A DNA stretch of 64,000 bases from Nocardia inohanensis NBRC 100128 (GCF_001612945.1 NZ_BDBK01000010.1:310001-374000), one strand, 5' to 3'. Shown: positions 36,787 through 46,461, numbered from the stretch's first letter. The notes: generated by a model not told the origin, from the sequence alone. Numbers and translations: made by a program.

Positions 36787-37278
36787 ATGTCTGATCAGTG
36801 GATGTCCATGGGCGGACCTGACAGCAAGTGGCCGGTCGGATCGGTGCGCCTGGTGCTGGGTGCCGCCGCGATCCTGATTTGCATGATCGCCCCGATCGCC
36901 GGGTACACCGGGCCGCGGGGGGATCACAGCACCCTGTGGGAGCTCGGCGAACACACCGGCCCGATGATGATGCCGCTGCTGCTCCTGGGCACCATCCTGC
37001 TGCTGGCCATCGGGCTGTTTCCCGCGCGAATCCAGGGTCCCGCTGTGCGGCATATCCTGGTCGTGGTCACCGCCGCGCTGATCGTGCTCATGCTCTTGGC
37101 GGTGGCGGCGGGATTCTCCAACGCACCGGTCCACCTCTATTCGGGCAGTTCCCGTGGCGAGAGCCACCTGGAGTACACACCGTGGTTGTACGTCCTGGTC
37201 GCCGGACTCGTACTGATCGTCTCCGCCACGATGGCTCGCTGGAACGCGAACAATGACGGGTCTACCAACGCGGGGTAA
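36787..37278 (+). CDS. Four-helix membrane protein of unknown function
   Basis: The product has 163 residues from the ATG at 36787; an in-frame ATG at 36736 would add 17 residues. Four membrane helices: SVRLVLGAAAILICMIAPIA, MMMPLLLLGTILLLAIGLF, HILVVVTAALIVLMLLAVAA, and WLYVLVAGLVLIVSATMA. The loop after helix 1 has YTGPRGDHSTLWELGEH. No catalytic motif is visible. It is divergent from phoH, and its 3' end overlaps the rsmE 3' end by 17 bp on the opposite strand. Not recognised as a named family. Confidence 0.75.
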   Translation: MSDQWMSMGGPDSKWPVGSVRLVLGAAAILICMIAPIAGYTGPRGDHSTLWELGEHTGPMMMPLLLLGTILLLAIGLFPARIQGPAVRHILVVVTAALIVLMLLAVAAGFSNAPVHLYSGSSRGESHLEYTPWLYVLVAGLVLIVSATMARWNANNDGSTNAG

Positions 37279-38002
37279 GGGCTCCCAGCGCGCCGAGAGC
37301 GACGGCGGCGGCCGTGGAGGTGCGCAGGACGGTGGGGCCGAGCAGGACGATGTCGGCGCCGGCGCCGGCGAGGGCGGTGAGTTCCGAATCGTCCAGGCCG
37401 CCTTCGGGGCCCACGATCAGAACGACCTCGGGGACGTCGGAGAAGTCGAGTTCGGTGAGGCGGCCCGCACCGGATTCGTGCAGGGCGGCGACGATCGCGC
37501 CGTTCGACTTGGCGGTGCGGACCAGCTCCAACAGCTCTCGGGTGGAGTGCAATTCGCCGACATCGGGGATGTAGGGGCGGCGGGATTGGCGGGCGGCCTG
37601 TTTGGCGGCGGCACGCCATTTCTCGACGCCCTTGCGGGCCTTGGCTTCCCAGTTCGAGACGCAGCGCAGCGCCTGCCAGGGGACGATGGCGTCCGCGCCC
37701 GCCTCGGTCATGAGCTCGACGGCCAGTTCCGACCGGTCGGACTTGGGTAGGGCCTGGACCACCGTGACCTGCGGGGTGGCCGGGTCCGCCACCCGCCGGT
37801 TCAGGATTTTCAGTTCCAGGCGATCCTTTTGGGCCGCTACCACTTCGGAGTCGGCGAGGAGGCCGTGCCCGTCGGAGAGGGTGATGGGCTCCCCGACCCG
37901 GATGCGGCGGACGGTCGCGGCGTGGCGGCCTTCCGGGCCGTCGAGGACGGCGGTCGCACCCGGTTCGGGGATCTCGTCGAGGTAGAAGACGGTGGCGGCC
38001 AA
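37262..38002 (-). CDS. rsmE: 16S rRNA (uracil-1498-N3)-methyltransferase RsmE
   Basis: The 246-residue SPOUT-class enzyme methylates U1498 of 16S rRNA with SAM. It has an N-terminal PUA-like domain (ATVRRIRVGEPITLSDGHG) and the C-terminal trefoil-knot SAM site EVVLIVGPEGGLDDSELTAL...LLGPTVLRTSTA. It sits directly downstream of dnaJ2 (4-bp gap), as in M. tuberculosis (Rv2372c). Confidence 0.95.
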   Translation of the reverse strand: MAATVFYLDEIPEPGATAVLDGPEGRHAATVRRIRVGEPITLSDGHGLLADSEVVAAQKDRLELKILNRRVADPATPQVTVVQALPKSDRSELAVELMTEAGADAIVPWQALRCVSNWEAKARKGVEKWRAAAKQAARQSRRPYIPDVGELHSTRELLELVRTAKSNGAIVAALHESGAGRLTELDFSDVPEVVLIVGPEGGLDDSELTALAGAGADIVLLGPTVLRTSTAAAVALGALGALTPRW

Positions 38003-38006
38003 GGGG

Positions 38007-39161
38007 TCAGCGTCCGCTGAAGGAGGCGCGGAGGCGGGCGAAGAGGCCGGAGTTGTGCTCGGACTGGGCCGAGAGAACTTCGGTGCGTTCGTTGCCTCGG
38101 GTGGCCTTGTACTTTTCGAGCAGGTCGGACTGCTTCGAGTCGAGCTTGGTCGGCACCACGATGTCGAGGTGCGCGATCAGATCGCCGCGAGAGGTGGCGC
38201 GCAGCTTGGGCATGCCGTGGCCGCGCAGCACCGACGCTTCGCCGGGCTGAGTGCCCGGCGGGATGGTCAGCTCGACGGGGCCGTCGAGGATGGTGTCCAC
38301 GACGACCGTGGTGCCGAGGGCGGCGTCGACCATCGGCACGCGGATGGTGCAGTGCAGGTCGTCGCCGTCGCGGACGTAGGTGTCGTGGGGCTGTTCGACG
38401 ATCTCGATGTAGAGGTCACCGGCGGGGCCGCCGCCGGGGCCGACCTCACCCTGGGCGGCGAGGCGCACTCGCATGCCGTTGGCGACACCGGCCGGGATCG
38501 GCGCGGCGATCTCGCGGCGGGCGCGCACCCGGCCGTCGCCGCCGCACTTGCGGCAGGGATCGGGAATGGTCTCGCCCGCGCCGCGGCAGGTGGGGCACGG
38601 CCGCGAGGTCATCACCTGGCCGAGGAAGGAGCGCTGCACGGTCTGCACTTCGCCTGCGCCGCCGCAGGTTTCGCAGCGCACCGGCTTGGAGTTGCCGTTG
38701 GTGCCCGCACCCTGGCAGAGGTCACAGAGGATGGCGGTGTCGACGGTCAGATGCTTGGTGACGCCGACGGCGCACTCCTGCAACGACAGTCGCGTGCGCA
38801 GCAGCGAATCCGCGCCGGCCTGCACCCGTCCGCGCGGCTTGCGGGTGCCGCCGCCCTGGTTCATACCGCCGAAGAACGCCTCGAATACGTCGCCGAGGCC
38901 GCCGAAGCCGGCGTTGGAGAACCCGCCGCCCATGCCGCCGCCGGATTCGAGCGGGTCACCGCCGAGGTCGACGATGCGCCGCTTCTCCGGGTCGGAGAGC
39001 ACCTCGTAGGCGCTCGACACCTCGCGGAACTTCTCCTGCGCTCCCGGGTCGGGGTTGACGTCGGGATGCAGTTCACGTGCCAGCTTGCGATAGGCGCGCT
39101 TGATCTCCTGGTCGGTCGCGTTACGTGCGACACCAAGCAGTGCGTAATAGTCCCGTGCCAC
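38007..39161 (-). CDS. dnaJ2: Chaperone DnaJ2
   Basis: The product has 384 residues. It is the J-domain co-chaperone that stimulates DnaK ATPase and delivers substrate. The J domain is at residues 3-65 ([23 protein letters not shown] motif in [11 protein letters not shown]). A Gly-rich stretch follows ([18 protein letters not shown]), then four zinc-finger repeats: [24 protein letters not shown] and CRKCGGDG. C-terminal substrate domains end in [11 protein letters not shown] or similar. It lies 33 bp downstream of hrcA, the usual hrcA-dnaJ2 pair of actinobacteria. Confidence 0.96.
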   Translation of the reverse strand: MARDYYALLGVARNATDQEIKRAYRKLARELHPDVNPDPGAQEKFREVSSAYEVLSDPEKRRIVDLGGDPLESGGGMGGGFSNAGFGGLGDVFEAFFGGMNQGGGTRKPRGRVQAGADSLLRTRLSLQECAVGVTKHLTVDTAILCDLCQGAGTNGNSKPVRCETCGGAGEVQTVQRSFLGQVMTSRPCPTCRGAGETIPDPCRKCGGDGRVRARREIAAPIPAGVANGMRVRLAAQGEVGPGGGPAGDLYIEIVEQPHDTYVRDGDDLHCTIRVPMVDAALGTTVVVDTILDGPVELTIPPGTQPGEASVLRGHGMPKLRATSRGDLIAHLDIVVPTKLDSKQSDLLEKYKATRGNERTEVLSAQSEHNSGLFARLRASFSGR

Positions 39162-39194
39162 TTGCGCTCTCTAGTCCTGTTTCGTCTCCGCGGC

Positions 39195-40235
39195 TCACCG
39201 TTCGGCGAGCACTTCACCGATGTATCGGGCCACGGCCGCGACCGAGGCGATCGTCCCCGGATAGTCCATTCGCGTCGGGCCCAACACCCCCATGCCTCCG
39301 AGCACCGTACCGGTCACCCCGTAGCCGGTACTCACCACGGCCGTTCCACGCATCTGTTCGAGCTTGGTTTCCTCACCGATCTGCACCGTCACGGTACCGG
39401 GTTGCTGAGCGGCGGCCAGCAGCTTCAGCACGATCACCTGTTCCTCGAGGGCCTCGAGTACCGAACGCAGCGACCCGGGGAATCCATTCCCGGCGAAGTC
39501 GGAGGCATTGCGGGTGAGGTTGGCCGTGCCGCCCAGCACCAGGCGCTCTTCCGGATGCTCGACGAGGGTCTCCACCAAAACCGTGGATACCCGGATCAAT
39601 ACGTCGCGCAGGCGCGGCGGCGCATGCTCGGGTAGCTCGGCCACCGACGCCGAGGCCGATGCCAGCCGTTTGCCCTCCATCGCCTTACCGAGCATGCCGC
39701 GCAGCCCCGCGAGGTCCTCTTCGCTGATCAGGTTGCCCAGATCCACCAGGCGCTGATCGACGCGCCCGGTGTCGGTGATGACGACCAGCAGCAGCCGCGC
39801 CGGATTCAGCGCCACCACCTCGATATGCCGCACGGTGGACGCCGACACGGTCGGGTACTGCACCATGGCGACCTGCCGGGTCAGCTGCGCCAGCAGCCGC
39901 ACGCCCCGGCGCAGCACGTCGTCGAGGTCGACACCGCTCTCCAGGAACTCCATGATCGCCCGGCGTTCGGCGTTCGAGAGCGGCTTCACCTCGGAGATGT
40001 GATCCACGAACTGCCGGTAGCCCTTGTCGGTCGGGATCCGCCCGGAGGAGGTGTGCGGCTGGGCGATATAGCCCTCCGCCTCCAGCACCGCCATGTCATT
40101 GCGCACGGTGGCACTGGACACACCTAGGTTGTGCCGTTCCACCAGGGTTTTCGAGCCGATCGGTTCCTTGGTCGCGATGTAGTCCGCGACGATCGCCCGC
40201 AGGACCTCGAGCCGACGTTGCTCGGTGCTCGACAT
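39195..40235 (-). CDS. hrcA: Heat-inducible transcription repressor HrcA
   Basis: The product has 346 residues from the ATG at 40233-40235, preceded by GAGGAGG; the open frame extends 29 codons further but lacks conserved sequence. Winged-helix N-terminus: [23 protein letters not shown], then [18 protein letters not shown] and [18 protein letters not shown]. The C-terminal GAF-like dimer domain ends [21 protein letters not shown] and [18 protein letters not shown]. HrcA represses groE-type operons at CIRCE sites. No CIRCE repeat is visible upstream, but a 14-bp palindrome lies in the promoter region. Confidence 0.95.
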   Translation of the reverse strand: MSSTEQRRLEVLRAIVADYIATKEPIGSKTLVERHNLGVSSATVRNDMAVLEAEGYIAQPHTSSGRIPTDKGYRQFVDHISEVKPLSNAERRAIMEFLESGVDLDDVLRRGVRLLAQLTRQVAMVQYPTVSASTVRHIEVVALNPARLLLVVITDTGRVDQRLVDLGNLISEEDLAGLRGMLGKAMEGKRLASASASVAELPEHAPPRLRDVLIRVSTVLVETLVEHPEERLVLGGTANLTRNASDFAGNGFPGSLRSVLEALEEQVIVLKLLAAAQQPGTVTVQIGEETKLEQMRGTAVVSTGYGVTGTVLGGMGVLGPTRMDYPGTIASVAAVARYIGEVLAER

Positions 40236-40332
40236 GGGGCCCCACCTCCTCGTTCGCCTTCGGGATCTGCCGTGCACCCGCCGGAAACCGGCACAGCGGT
40301 GACCGCGCGGATTCCCGGACATCCGAGATCCA

Positions 40333-40353
40333 GTTTAGTTGCCGATCGGCAAA
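40333..40353 (-). promoter_or_regulatory. hrcA promoter region with 14-bp perfect palindrome
   Basis: TTGCCGATCGGCAA (40340-40353) is an exact palindrome located directly upstream of a -10-like TAAACT (minus strand, 40338-40333), about 100 bp before the hrcA ATG. A protein bound there would cover the promoter spacer. It is not the CIRCE sequence, so another regulator is implied. Confidence 0.45.
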
Positions 40354-40393
40354 TTGCCCGCGCGGCCGGGTTCACCCGGGCGAGGGGTGTTGG

Positions 40394-40969
40394 TCACCCG
40401 GGTTCGTTACCGGCCTTCCACTTGATGCCGCAGCCGATGCTCGGGGTGTGTGGTTCGGGCACCGGCTCGCCGGCCAGCACCAGTTCGACGGCCGCGCGCA
40501 GCGCCGAACCGTCGGCGGAGACGCTGTTGCCGGGCCGCGCCTTGTCGAATTCGCCGCGATAGGCCAGCCGGCGGTCGGCGTCGAAGAGGAACAGGTCCGG
40601 GGTGCAGGCGGCGCGGTAGGCGCGGGCCACCTCCTGGTCCTCGTCGAGCAGGTACGGGAAGGTGAAACCGGCCCGCAGCACCTGTTCGCGCAGATGCTCG
40701 GCGTCGTCGTCCGGATAGTTGACGATGTCGTTGCTGGCGATGCCGACGGTGACCAGGCCGCGTTCGCGCAGTTCGGCGGTGACCGCGCCGAGCGCCTGCT
40801 CGATGCGCCGGACGTAGGGGCAATGGTTGGAAAGGAAGATCACCAGCAGGGCGGGGGCCTCGGCGAAATTGCCGAGTCCGACCTTGGTGCCGTCCACCGC
40901 TTCGAGGTTGAAGTCCGGGGCGGGAGTTCCGATCGGGGCCATGAACGATTCGAGCGCCATGGCACCCAT
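40394..40969 (-). CDS. Thioredoxin-fold AhpC/TSA-family protein
   Basis: The product has 191 residues (start possibly a few codons in, at MALES or MAPIG). Thioredoxin fold: GTPAPDFNLEAVDGTKVGL, LLVIFLSNHCPYVRRIEQAL (single Cys before Pro, where peroxiredoxin-like proteins have the active-site region), CTPDLFLFDADRRLAYRGEFDKARPGN and the terminal SIGCGIKWKAGNEPG, which is typical of a widespread redoxin subfamily. It has no CxxC and is probably a thiol peroxidase or redox carrier of unknown partner. It is separated from hrcA by 158 bp. Confidence 0.85.
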   Translation of the reverse strand: MGAMALESFMAPIGTPAPDFNLEAVDGTKVGLGNFAEAPALLVIFLSNHCPYVRRIEQALGAVTAELRERGLVTVGIASNDIVNYPDDDAEHLREQVLRAGFTFPYLLDEDQEVARAYRAACTPDLFLFDADRRLAYRGEFDKARPGNSVSADGSALRAAVELVLAGEPVPEPHTPSIGCGIKWKAGNEPG

Positions 40970-40987
40970 TGTCCGGACGAGCGCCGA

Positions 40988-42133
40988 TCAGTCCATCAGT
41001 TCGGCGCAGAATGCGCGAATGTCGGCGACCAGCAGCTCCGGGGTCTGCATGGCGGCGAAGTGGCCGCCGGAGTCGTAATCGGTCCAGCGGACGATGGTGT
41101 TGAGTTGCTCGGCGAAGCGGCGAATGGCCGGGTCGCCCTCGAAATTGGCTACGGCCGTCGGCGTTTTCGACAGCGTCGGGGTGTTCGGCGAGTGCAGCGT
41201 CTCGTAGTACATCTGGGCGGAGGAGGCGCCGGTGTTGGTGAACCAGTACACCGAGACGTCGGCGAGCATGTGATCGCGATCGACCCGCTCGGCCAGGGTG
41301 CCCGCGGTCCCGGTCCAGGCGTGGAACTTCTCGACGACCCAAGCCAGTTGCGCCGCAGGGGAATCCGCGAGCCCGAAGCCGAGGGTGTGCGGGCGGGTGC
41401 CCTGGATGCGGAAGTAACCGCTTCCGTCGGAAAGGAATTCGCCGAGCGATGCCAGCCGCCGCTGTTCGAGCGGGGTGAGGGTGGCGGCCACCTCGTCGGG
41501 CACCGGCCCGTATGGGATGAAGCCGCCGGTGGCGGCGTTGACGTGCACGCCAAGCACATGTTCGGGGTCGACACGGCCCAGATCCGGGCCGATGAACGCG
41601 CCGTAGTCGCCGCCCTGCACCAGATAGCGTGGATAGCCCAGCCGCCGCATGAGTTCGGCGTAGGCGCGGGCGGTGCGCATGCTGTCCCAGCCCGCATCCG
41701 GTGCGGGGCCGGAGAATCCGAAATTGGGGTGCGAGGGAATGATCAGGTCGAAGGCTTGGCTGCCGTCTTCGGGGTCGCTGAGCGGTTCGATGACTTCGAG
41801 GAACTCCACCACCGACCCGGGCCAGCCGTGCAGCATGATCATCGGTGTGGCGCCGGTGCGATGAGACCGGATGTGCAGGAAATGGATTCGCGCGCCGTCG
41901 ATGACGGTCGTGTACTGCGGGTAGGCGTTGAGCCGTTTCTCCCAGCCGCGCCAGTCGAACCGGCCGGCCCAGTACTCCGCCAGCTCCCGCAGCTCCGCCA
42001 CGGGGGTGCCGCGAGTCCAGCCGACCCCGGGAACCTGTGCGGGCCAGCGGGTTTCGTTCAATCTGCGGCGCAGTTCGAGCAACTGCGCCTGCGGCACGTC
42101 CACTTGGAACGGGACAATGTCATCGTCGAACAT
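40988..42133 (-). CDS. Epoxide hydrolase (alpha/beta hydrolase with EHN domain)
   Basis: The product has 381 residues. An EHN N-terminal domain (residues about 1-110: PFQVDVPQAQLLELRRRLNE, YWAGRFDWRGWEKRLNAYPQ) is followed by the hydrolase fold: oxyanion HGWPGSVVEFLEV, nucleophile Asp in VQGGDYGAFIGPDLG, a cap region and a terminal His near YDSGGHFAAMQTPELL. It opens epoxides to diols via an alkyl-enzyme ester. The physiological substrate is unknown. It lies 18 bp upstream of the redoxin gene, so the two are probably co-transcribed and may serve detoxification (inference). Confidence 0.92.
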   Translation of the reverse strand: MFDDDIVPFQVDVPQAQLLELRRRLNETRWPAQVPGVGWTRGTPVAELRELAEYWAGRFDWRGWEKRLNAYPQYTTVIDGARIHFLHIRSHRTGATPMIMLHGWPGSVVEFLEVIEPLSDPEDGSQAFDLIIPSHPNFGFSGPAPDAGWDSMRTARAYAELMRRLGYPRYLVQGGDYGAFIGPDLGRVDPEHVLGVHVNAATGGFIPYGPVPDEVAATLTPLEQRRLASLGEFLSDGSGYFRIQGTRPHTLGFGLADSPAAQLAWVVEKFHAWTGTAGTLAERVDRDHMLADVSVYWFTNTGASSAQMYYETLHSPNTPTLSKTPTAVANFEGDPAIRRFAEQLNTIVRWTDYDSGGHFAAMQTPELLVADIRAFCAELMD

Positions 42134-42250
42134 GACGACTTCCTCGCGACCGGAGCGCCACCCAACAGCGGCTCGTATGTTTCGCCAGCCTAGTCAGCGC
42201 CGGTCGCGAAGGTGCGTGAACCGGCGGATCGGCGCGTGACGCCGGGCAGA

Positions 42251-43459
42251 TCAGGTCAGCAGGGTGCGCACCACGGCGTCGGCGAGCAAGCGGCCGCGAT
42301 CGGTGAGGATCAACCGCTCGTTCCGGAGTTCGGCGAGCCCGTCCGCGACGACCCGCTCCGCGGCGGCGCGACCGCCGGCGTCGAGGTCCCGGATCGGAAG
42401 TCCGGTACGCAGCCGAGCGGTCAGCATGACGCGTTCGGTGTATTGCTCTGCGGCGCTGAGGTTTTCCCATCCGGCGGCGGGCAGTCCGCCGAGCGCCACC
42501 CGATCCGCGTAGCGCGCAGGGTGTTTCACGTTCCACCAGCGCACGCCGCCGATGTGGCTGTGTGCTCCCGGTCCCGCGCCGAGCCAGTCGCCGCCGTCCC
42601 AGTAGCCGAGGTTGTGGCGGCAGCGGGCGTCGTCGTTCGCGGCCCAGTTGGAGACCTCGTACCAGCTCAGGCCGGCCGCGTCGAGCCGCGCATCGATGCG
42701 CTCGTATCGCGCGGCCAGCACATCGTCGTCGGGCGCGGGCAGTTCTCCGCGCCGCACCCGCCGGGCCAGCGCGGTTCCGTCCTCGACGATCAGTGAATAC
42801 GCCGACACATGATCGACGCCCGCCGAGAGCACCGCATCGAGGCTGGCGTCCAGGTCCACGTCCGTCTCCCCCGGCGTCCCATAGATCAAATCCAGGTTGA
42901 CGTGCTCGAATCCGGCCGCTCGCGCCTCCTTGGCGGCGGCCACCGCCCGGCCCGGGGTGTGCGTGCGGTCCAAGATCTTCAGCACATGCTGGGCCGCCGA
43001 CTGCATCCCCAGCGAGATCCGGGTGAACCCACCGGCGAGCAGTTTGTCGAAGAACTCCGGCGAGGTGGACTCCGGATTGGATTCGGTCGTCACCTCCGCG
43101 CCCGCCGCCAGCGTGAAGTTGTCCCGCACCGCGCGCATGACGTCCGCGAGCCCGTCCCCGCCCAGCAGCGACGGCGTGCCGCCGCCCACGAAGATCGTCT
43201 CGACCGCCGGGGTCGCGGTCGGGAAAGCGGCGAATCGCTCAGCCGCCGTGGCCAATTCGCCACGCAGCGCCTCGAACCAGGACTGCGGCGACGCGGAGGT
43301 CCCCAGCTCCCCCGCCGTATAGGTGTTGAAATCGCAGTACCCGCACCGGGTCGCACAGAACGGCACGTGAATGTAGATCCCGAACGGTCCGCCCCCGAAA
43401 TCGCGCAGCGCCGGTACAGGCTGGTCGGCGACAGCGGCATCGGCGGACTTCGTCATCAC
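42251..43459 (-). CDS. hemW: Heme chaperone HemW (radical SAM)
   Basis: The product has 402 residues from GTG 43459 or, one codon later, ATG. The radical SAM cluster is C-x3-C-x2-C in HVPFCATRCGYCDFNTYT (Cys 35, 39, 42). Further marks are FVGGGTPSLLGGDGL, VTTESNPESTSPEF, RISLGMQSA, NLDLIYGTPGETD and the C-terminal HemN domain. It lacks the extra Cys of true HemN oxidases, so it is probably the heme-trafficking HemW. The orthologue Rv2388c lies in the same chromosomal neighbourhood. Confidence 0.93.
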   Translation of the reverse strand: MMTKSADAAVADQPVPALRDFGGGPFGIYIHVPFCATRCGYCDFNTYTAGELGTSASPQSWFEALRGELATAAERFAAFPTATPAVETIFVGGGTPSLLGGDGLADVMRAVRDNFTLAAGAEVTTESNPESTSPEFFDKLLAGGFTRISLGMQSAAQHVLKILDRTHTPGRAVAAAKEARAAGFEHVNLDLIYGTPGETDVDLDASLDAVLSAGVDHVSAYSLIVEDGTALARRVRRGELPAPDDDVLAARYERIDARLDAAGLSWYEVSNWAANDDARCRHNLGYWDGGDWLGAGPGAHSHIGGVRWWNVKHPARYADRVALGGLPAAGWENLSAAEQYTERVMLTARLRTGLPIRDLDAGGRAAAERVVADGLAELRNERLILTDRGRLLADAVVRTLLT

Positions 43460-43557
43460 TCAAGTGTGACGAGTAGCCCTCGTCACACCGCACCGGCCCA
43501 TCCCGCCCTGCGAATCGACCGCGGCTCGAATAGCATCCACTGCCGTTAGGGGGCGGT

Positions 43558-46452
43558 ATGCAGGACGACGATCGCACGGTCGAGACGGTGGCACGGCACG
43601 AGTTCGATGCCGGGGCGATCGCGGTGGCGGCCGCCGGTGAGATGCTGACCGGAATGCTCGTACAGGACCCGTCGGCTCGGCATCCGGCGGTCTGGTTCGG
43701 GGCGCGGCAGACCCAGCAGGCGTTGACCGCTCGATACCGGTCGGGCGCGACCGGTGCGGATCGTGGTGCCGATGTCGCCGGATGGCTGGCCGCGTTCTGG
43801 TGGGCGCTGATCGCGCGGGACGACGAGGCGATGGCGGCGCTCGTGGCCTACCCGGTGCAGCGGCTCCGCGAGTCCGGCGGCGGGGATTTCGATGAATGCC
43901 ATTACGAGTGGGCGCGAATTCTCCAGGAGGGCAGGCGATTCGGGCCGGAATCGGTTTCCGAGCAAGCTTGGGCGATCGAAACGGGTAACCGGATCGGGGC
44001 AACGCGGGCACTGGATCGATTGCTGCGGCCGGTGATCGAGGTGTTCGTGCGGCTCGGCTCGGGCGACCGGGACGGATTCAACTGGGAGCTGGCCAATGCC
44101 CTGCGGCGGCATCGGGCCTTCTTCGATACCGCCGACCGGTGCCAGGATCCAGCGGGGCTGATGGCGCTACCGCTGCTCGGCCTGGCTTGCTGGGCACAGG
44201 ATCTCGGCATGCGGGTCGATGTCGAATCGGATTATCTGCCGATCGGTTTCATGGAGCGGCGGGACTGGTGGCATTCCGCGGAGCTGGCACAAATGCGGGA
44301 GCTCGCCGAGACCACCGAGCAGCGCGCACGAGTCGAGCGGCATCGGATCGACGAGGTGCGGATCGTGGACGCCGGGTCGGTCGCGCCCATCGTGTACCCG
44401 ATTCCGATGCCGCCGGTGCGGCCGGAAGGCCCGAATTTCGTGCGGTCGGCGACCTCGCTGTTCCTGGGCCGATTGCTGGCGGAGGTCGATCCGCAGGGCA
44501 ACAACGCCACGACTCGGCGCAGCGCGGCCGATACCGCCGAGCAACTGGGCGGACGCTATCGGGCTGGTTCGATCACCACCGGATTCGACAAGAACGACCG
44601 GGTCGCCGGGTGGCGGGCGGCGTTCTGGTGGGCGCTGATCGCGCGGGATGCGCCGACCATGGCGATGCTGGCGGAGTACCCGGTGGATCGGCTGCGGAGT
44701 TTCGACGACGGCACGCTGTTCGACGAGTTCCACTACGAGTGGGCGGAGGTCTTGCAAACCGCCTGGCTGCGCGGACCGGAGGCCGCGGGCGAGCGCGCAG
44801 CGTCGATCAGCACCGAAAGCCGTTTGGGCGCACAGCACTCCGCGGACCTGCTGATCCGGCCGACGATCGAGGTGTTCACCCGCTTGGCGGCAGCCGATCC
44901 GGCCGGATTCAACGCCGAATTGGTGACCGCCCTGCGCAAGCATCGCGAGTTCTTCGACAACGACACCTGGCGTGATGATCCCGAGGGCGTGTTCTCGCTG
45001 CCGTTACTGGGCCTGGCCTGCTGGGCCGCGGATCTCGGCATCCCCATCGAGGTCGAATCCGCCTATCTCCCCGAGGGTTTCCTGCTCCGGCCGGATTGGG
45101 CGCGGTCGGCGGAGGTGTCCGCGGATCGCGGGGCCGGCGATTCCGGCGCGCACGAGACGACCCGGGCCGAGCTGTATCAGCGCATCGGTGCGGTGCTGGC
45201 GGCGACCGCACCGGCCGACCGGACCACGGCCTGGCTGACCGCGACCAGGACCGGTCATCGCATGCCGATCACCCCCGAGTACCTGACCGAGGACGGCGAA
45301 CGCCGGCCCTTCACCCCCGACCCGGACGCGGTACGCGATCTGGCCGCGAGCCTGTCTCGCCTGTACGCGGATACCGTTGCCGCAGGCGAGAAATGGCCGC
45401 GGACCTGGACGCTGGTGCTCAATGCCGACGACAGCATGGAGCTGTTGCAGGGCCGGGCATCCGGAATTCCGCTGGGCGCGCTCGGAACCCGCTTCGTCGC
45501 GCGCCATGCGGGCCGCAAACCCGTCAACATCGAGCCGCGGTCCGACGCGGTGGCCGATGACGCGGTGAAGCCGCCCGCCACCACCGAAGAACTCCGCGAA
45601 CTCGTCGAAACCGCCTACACCCGAACCGGATTCACCACCTTCACCGACGCCCACGGCCGCACCGACGATTTCCGCGACCAGCTCGACGCCCTCGCGAATG
45701 CCGCCACCGCACGCTTGCAGGCCGCCCTCGCCCCGGCCGGCCGGCAGCCGATCAGCGCGCTGCTCGCCGGCGAACTCCGCCTGGTCGAGCCCGCCGAGGG
45801 CAGCCCCGCCACCCCGTCCCTGGCCGACTACCTCGACGCCCTCTGGCCCGCGGTCATCACCCGCAATCACCGCCTCACCGATTTCCTGCTCGGCACGCAC
45901 GGCCGTCCGGGTTTCCCCCTCGCCGCCACCCGTGACCCCGGCACCCCGGGCGACGATCTCCGCTATCACTGGGCCCATTGCTGGCAGTCGATCTGGACCG
46001 AAACCTACTCCGCCCGAACCGAAATCGAGACGGTGCTGTCCGCCGCCGATGCCGATGCCGACGAGTACGCGGCGCAGATCATCGCTCCCGCCCTGCGCAT
46101 CCTGCACGCGGTGCTCTTCAGCTACAAGGACGAGCCCCACCTGGACAACGCGGTCGTGGCGGCATTGCGCAAGCACCGCGCCTACTGGTCCGCCCACGGA
46201 CCCGCGGATCCCCGGGGCTTCATCGCCTGGCCCGTCCTCGCGGCCGTCTGTTACGCCGCCGACCGCTACAAACTCCCGGCCGCGAGCTCCGGTTACCTAC
46301 CCGCCGCGCTCATTCCGGCCGATTGGACCGAGCCGTCCCGCAGGGACATCGTGCAGCGCCCCCGCGTTTCCCACGATGCCGACGGCGACCGCCTCTTCCC
46401 GATCCGGCTCGGCGCCGACGGCCGTTGGCAGACAGTTCGTTTCGCGATCTGA
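43558..46452 (+). CDS. 964-aa protein with three Imm49-like domains (putative polyimmunity protein)
   Basis: The soluble 964-residue protein is built from repeated units. Unit 1 (about residues 20-250) and unit 2 (about 290-530) align over their length: FWWALIARD; DECHYEWARIL / DEFHYEWAEVL; ALRRHRAFFD / ALRKHREFFD; LPLLGLACWA-DLG; VESDYLPIGF / VESAYLPEGF. Unit 3 (about 740-950) is a diverged copy (RYHWAHCW; ALRKHRAYWS; WPVLAAVCYAADR; GYLPAALIP). These motifs fit the immunity-49 family. Residues about 540-640 (RAELYQRIGAVLAATAP...WPRTWTLVLNADDSMEL) look like a YezG/DUF600-type segment. No toxin gene is near. It is divergent from hemW. Confidence 0.6.
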   Translation: MQDDDRTVETVARHEFDAGAIAVAAAGEMLTGMLVQDPSARHPAVWFGARQTQQALTARYRSGATGADRGADVAGWLAAFWWALIARDDEAMAALVAYPVQRLRESGGGDFDECHYEWARILQEGRRFGPESVSEQAWAIETGNRIGATRALDRLLRPVIEVFVRLGSGDRDGFNWELANALRRHRAFFDTADRCQDPAGLMALPLLGLACWAQDLGMRVDVESDYLPIGFMERRDWWHSAELAQMRELAETTEQRARVERHRIDEVRIVDAGSVAPIVYPIPMPPVRPEGPNFVRSATSLFLGRLLAEVDPQGNNATTRRSAADTAEQLGGRYRAGSITTGFDKNDRVAGWRAAFWWALIARDAPTMAMLAEYPVDRLRSFDDGTLFDEFHYEWAEVLQTAWLRGPEAAGERAASISTESRLGAQHSADLLIRPTIEVFTRLAAADPAGFNAELVTALRKHREFFDNDTWRDDPEGVFSLPLLGLACWAADLGIPIEVESAYLPEGFLLRPDWARSAEVSADRGAGDSGAHETTRAELYQRIGAVLAATAPADRTTAWLTATRTGHRMPITPEYLTEDGERRPFTPDPDAVRDLAASLSRLYADTVAAGEKWPRTWTLVLNADDSMELLQGRASGIPLGALGTRFVARHAGRKPVNIEPRSDAVADDAVKPPATTEELRELVETAYTRTGFTTFTDAHGRTDDFRDQLDALANAATARLQAALAPAGRQPISALLAGELRLVEPAEGSPATPSLADYLDALWPAVITRNHRLTDFLLGTHGRPGFPLAATRDPGTPGDDLRYHWAHCWQSIWTETYSARTEIETVLSAADADADEYAAQIIAPALRILHAVLFSYKDEPHLDNAVVAALRKHRAYWSAHGPADPRGFIAWPVLAAVCYAADRYKLPAASSGYLPAALIPADWTEPSRRDIVQRPRVSHDADGDRLFPIRLGADGRWQTVRFAI

Positions 46453-46461
46453 AGCGCCGCG

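Noticed and set aside
37992-39635. 547-codon plus-strand frame over dnaJ2
   Set aside because: Antisense shadow of a gene with complete J-domain and zinc-finger motifs.
43450-43480. HAIR/HspR half-site (ACTCAAG) in the hemW promoter region
   Set aside because: Only one half of the inverted repeat is present, so it is expected by chance.
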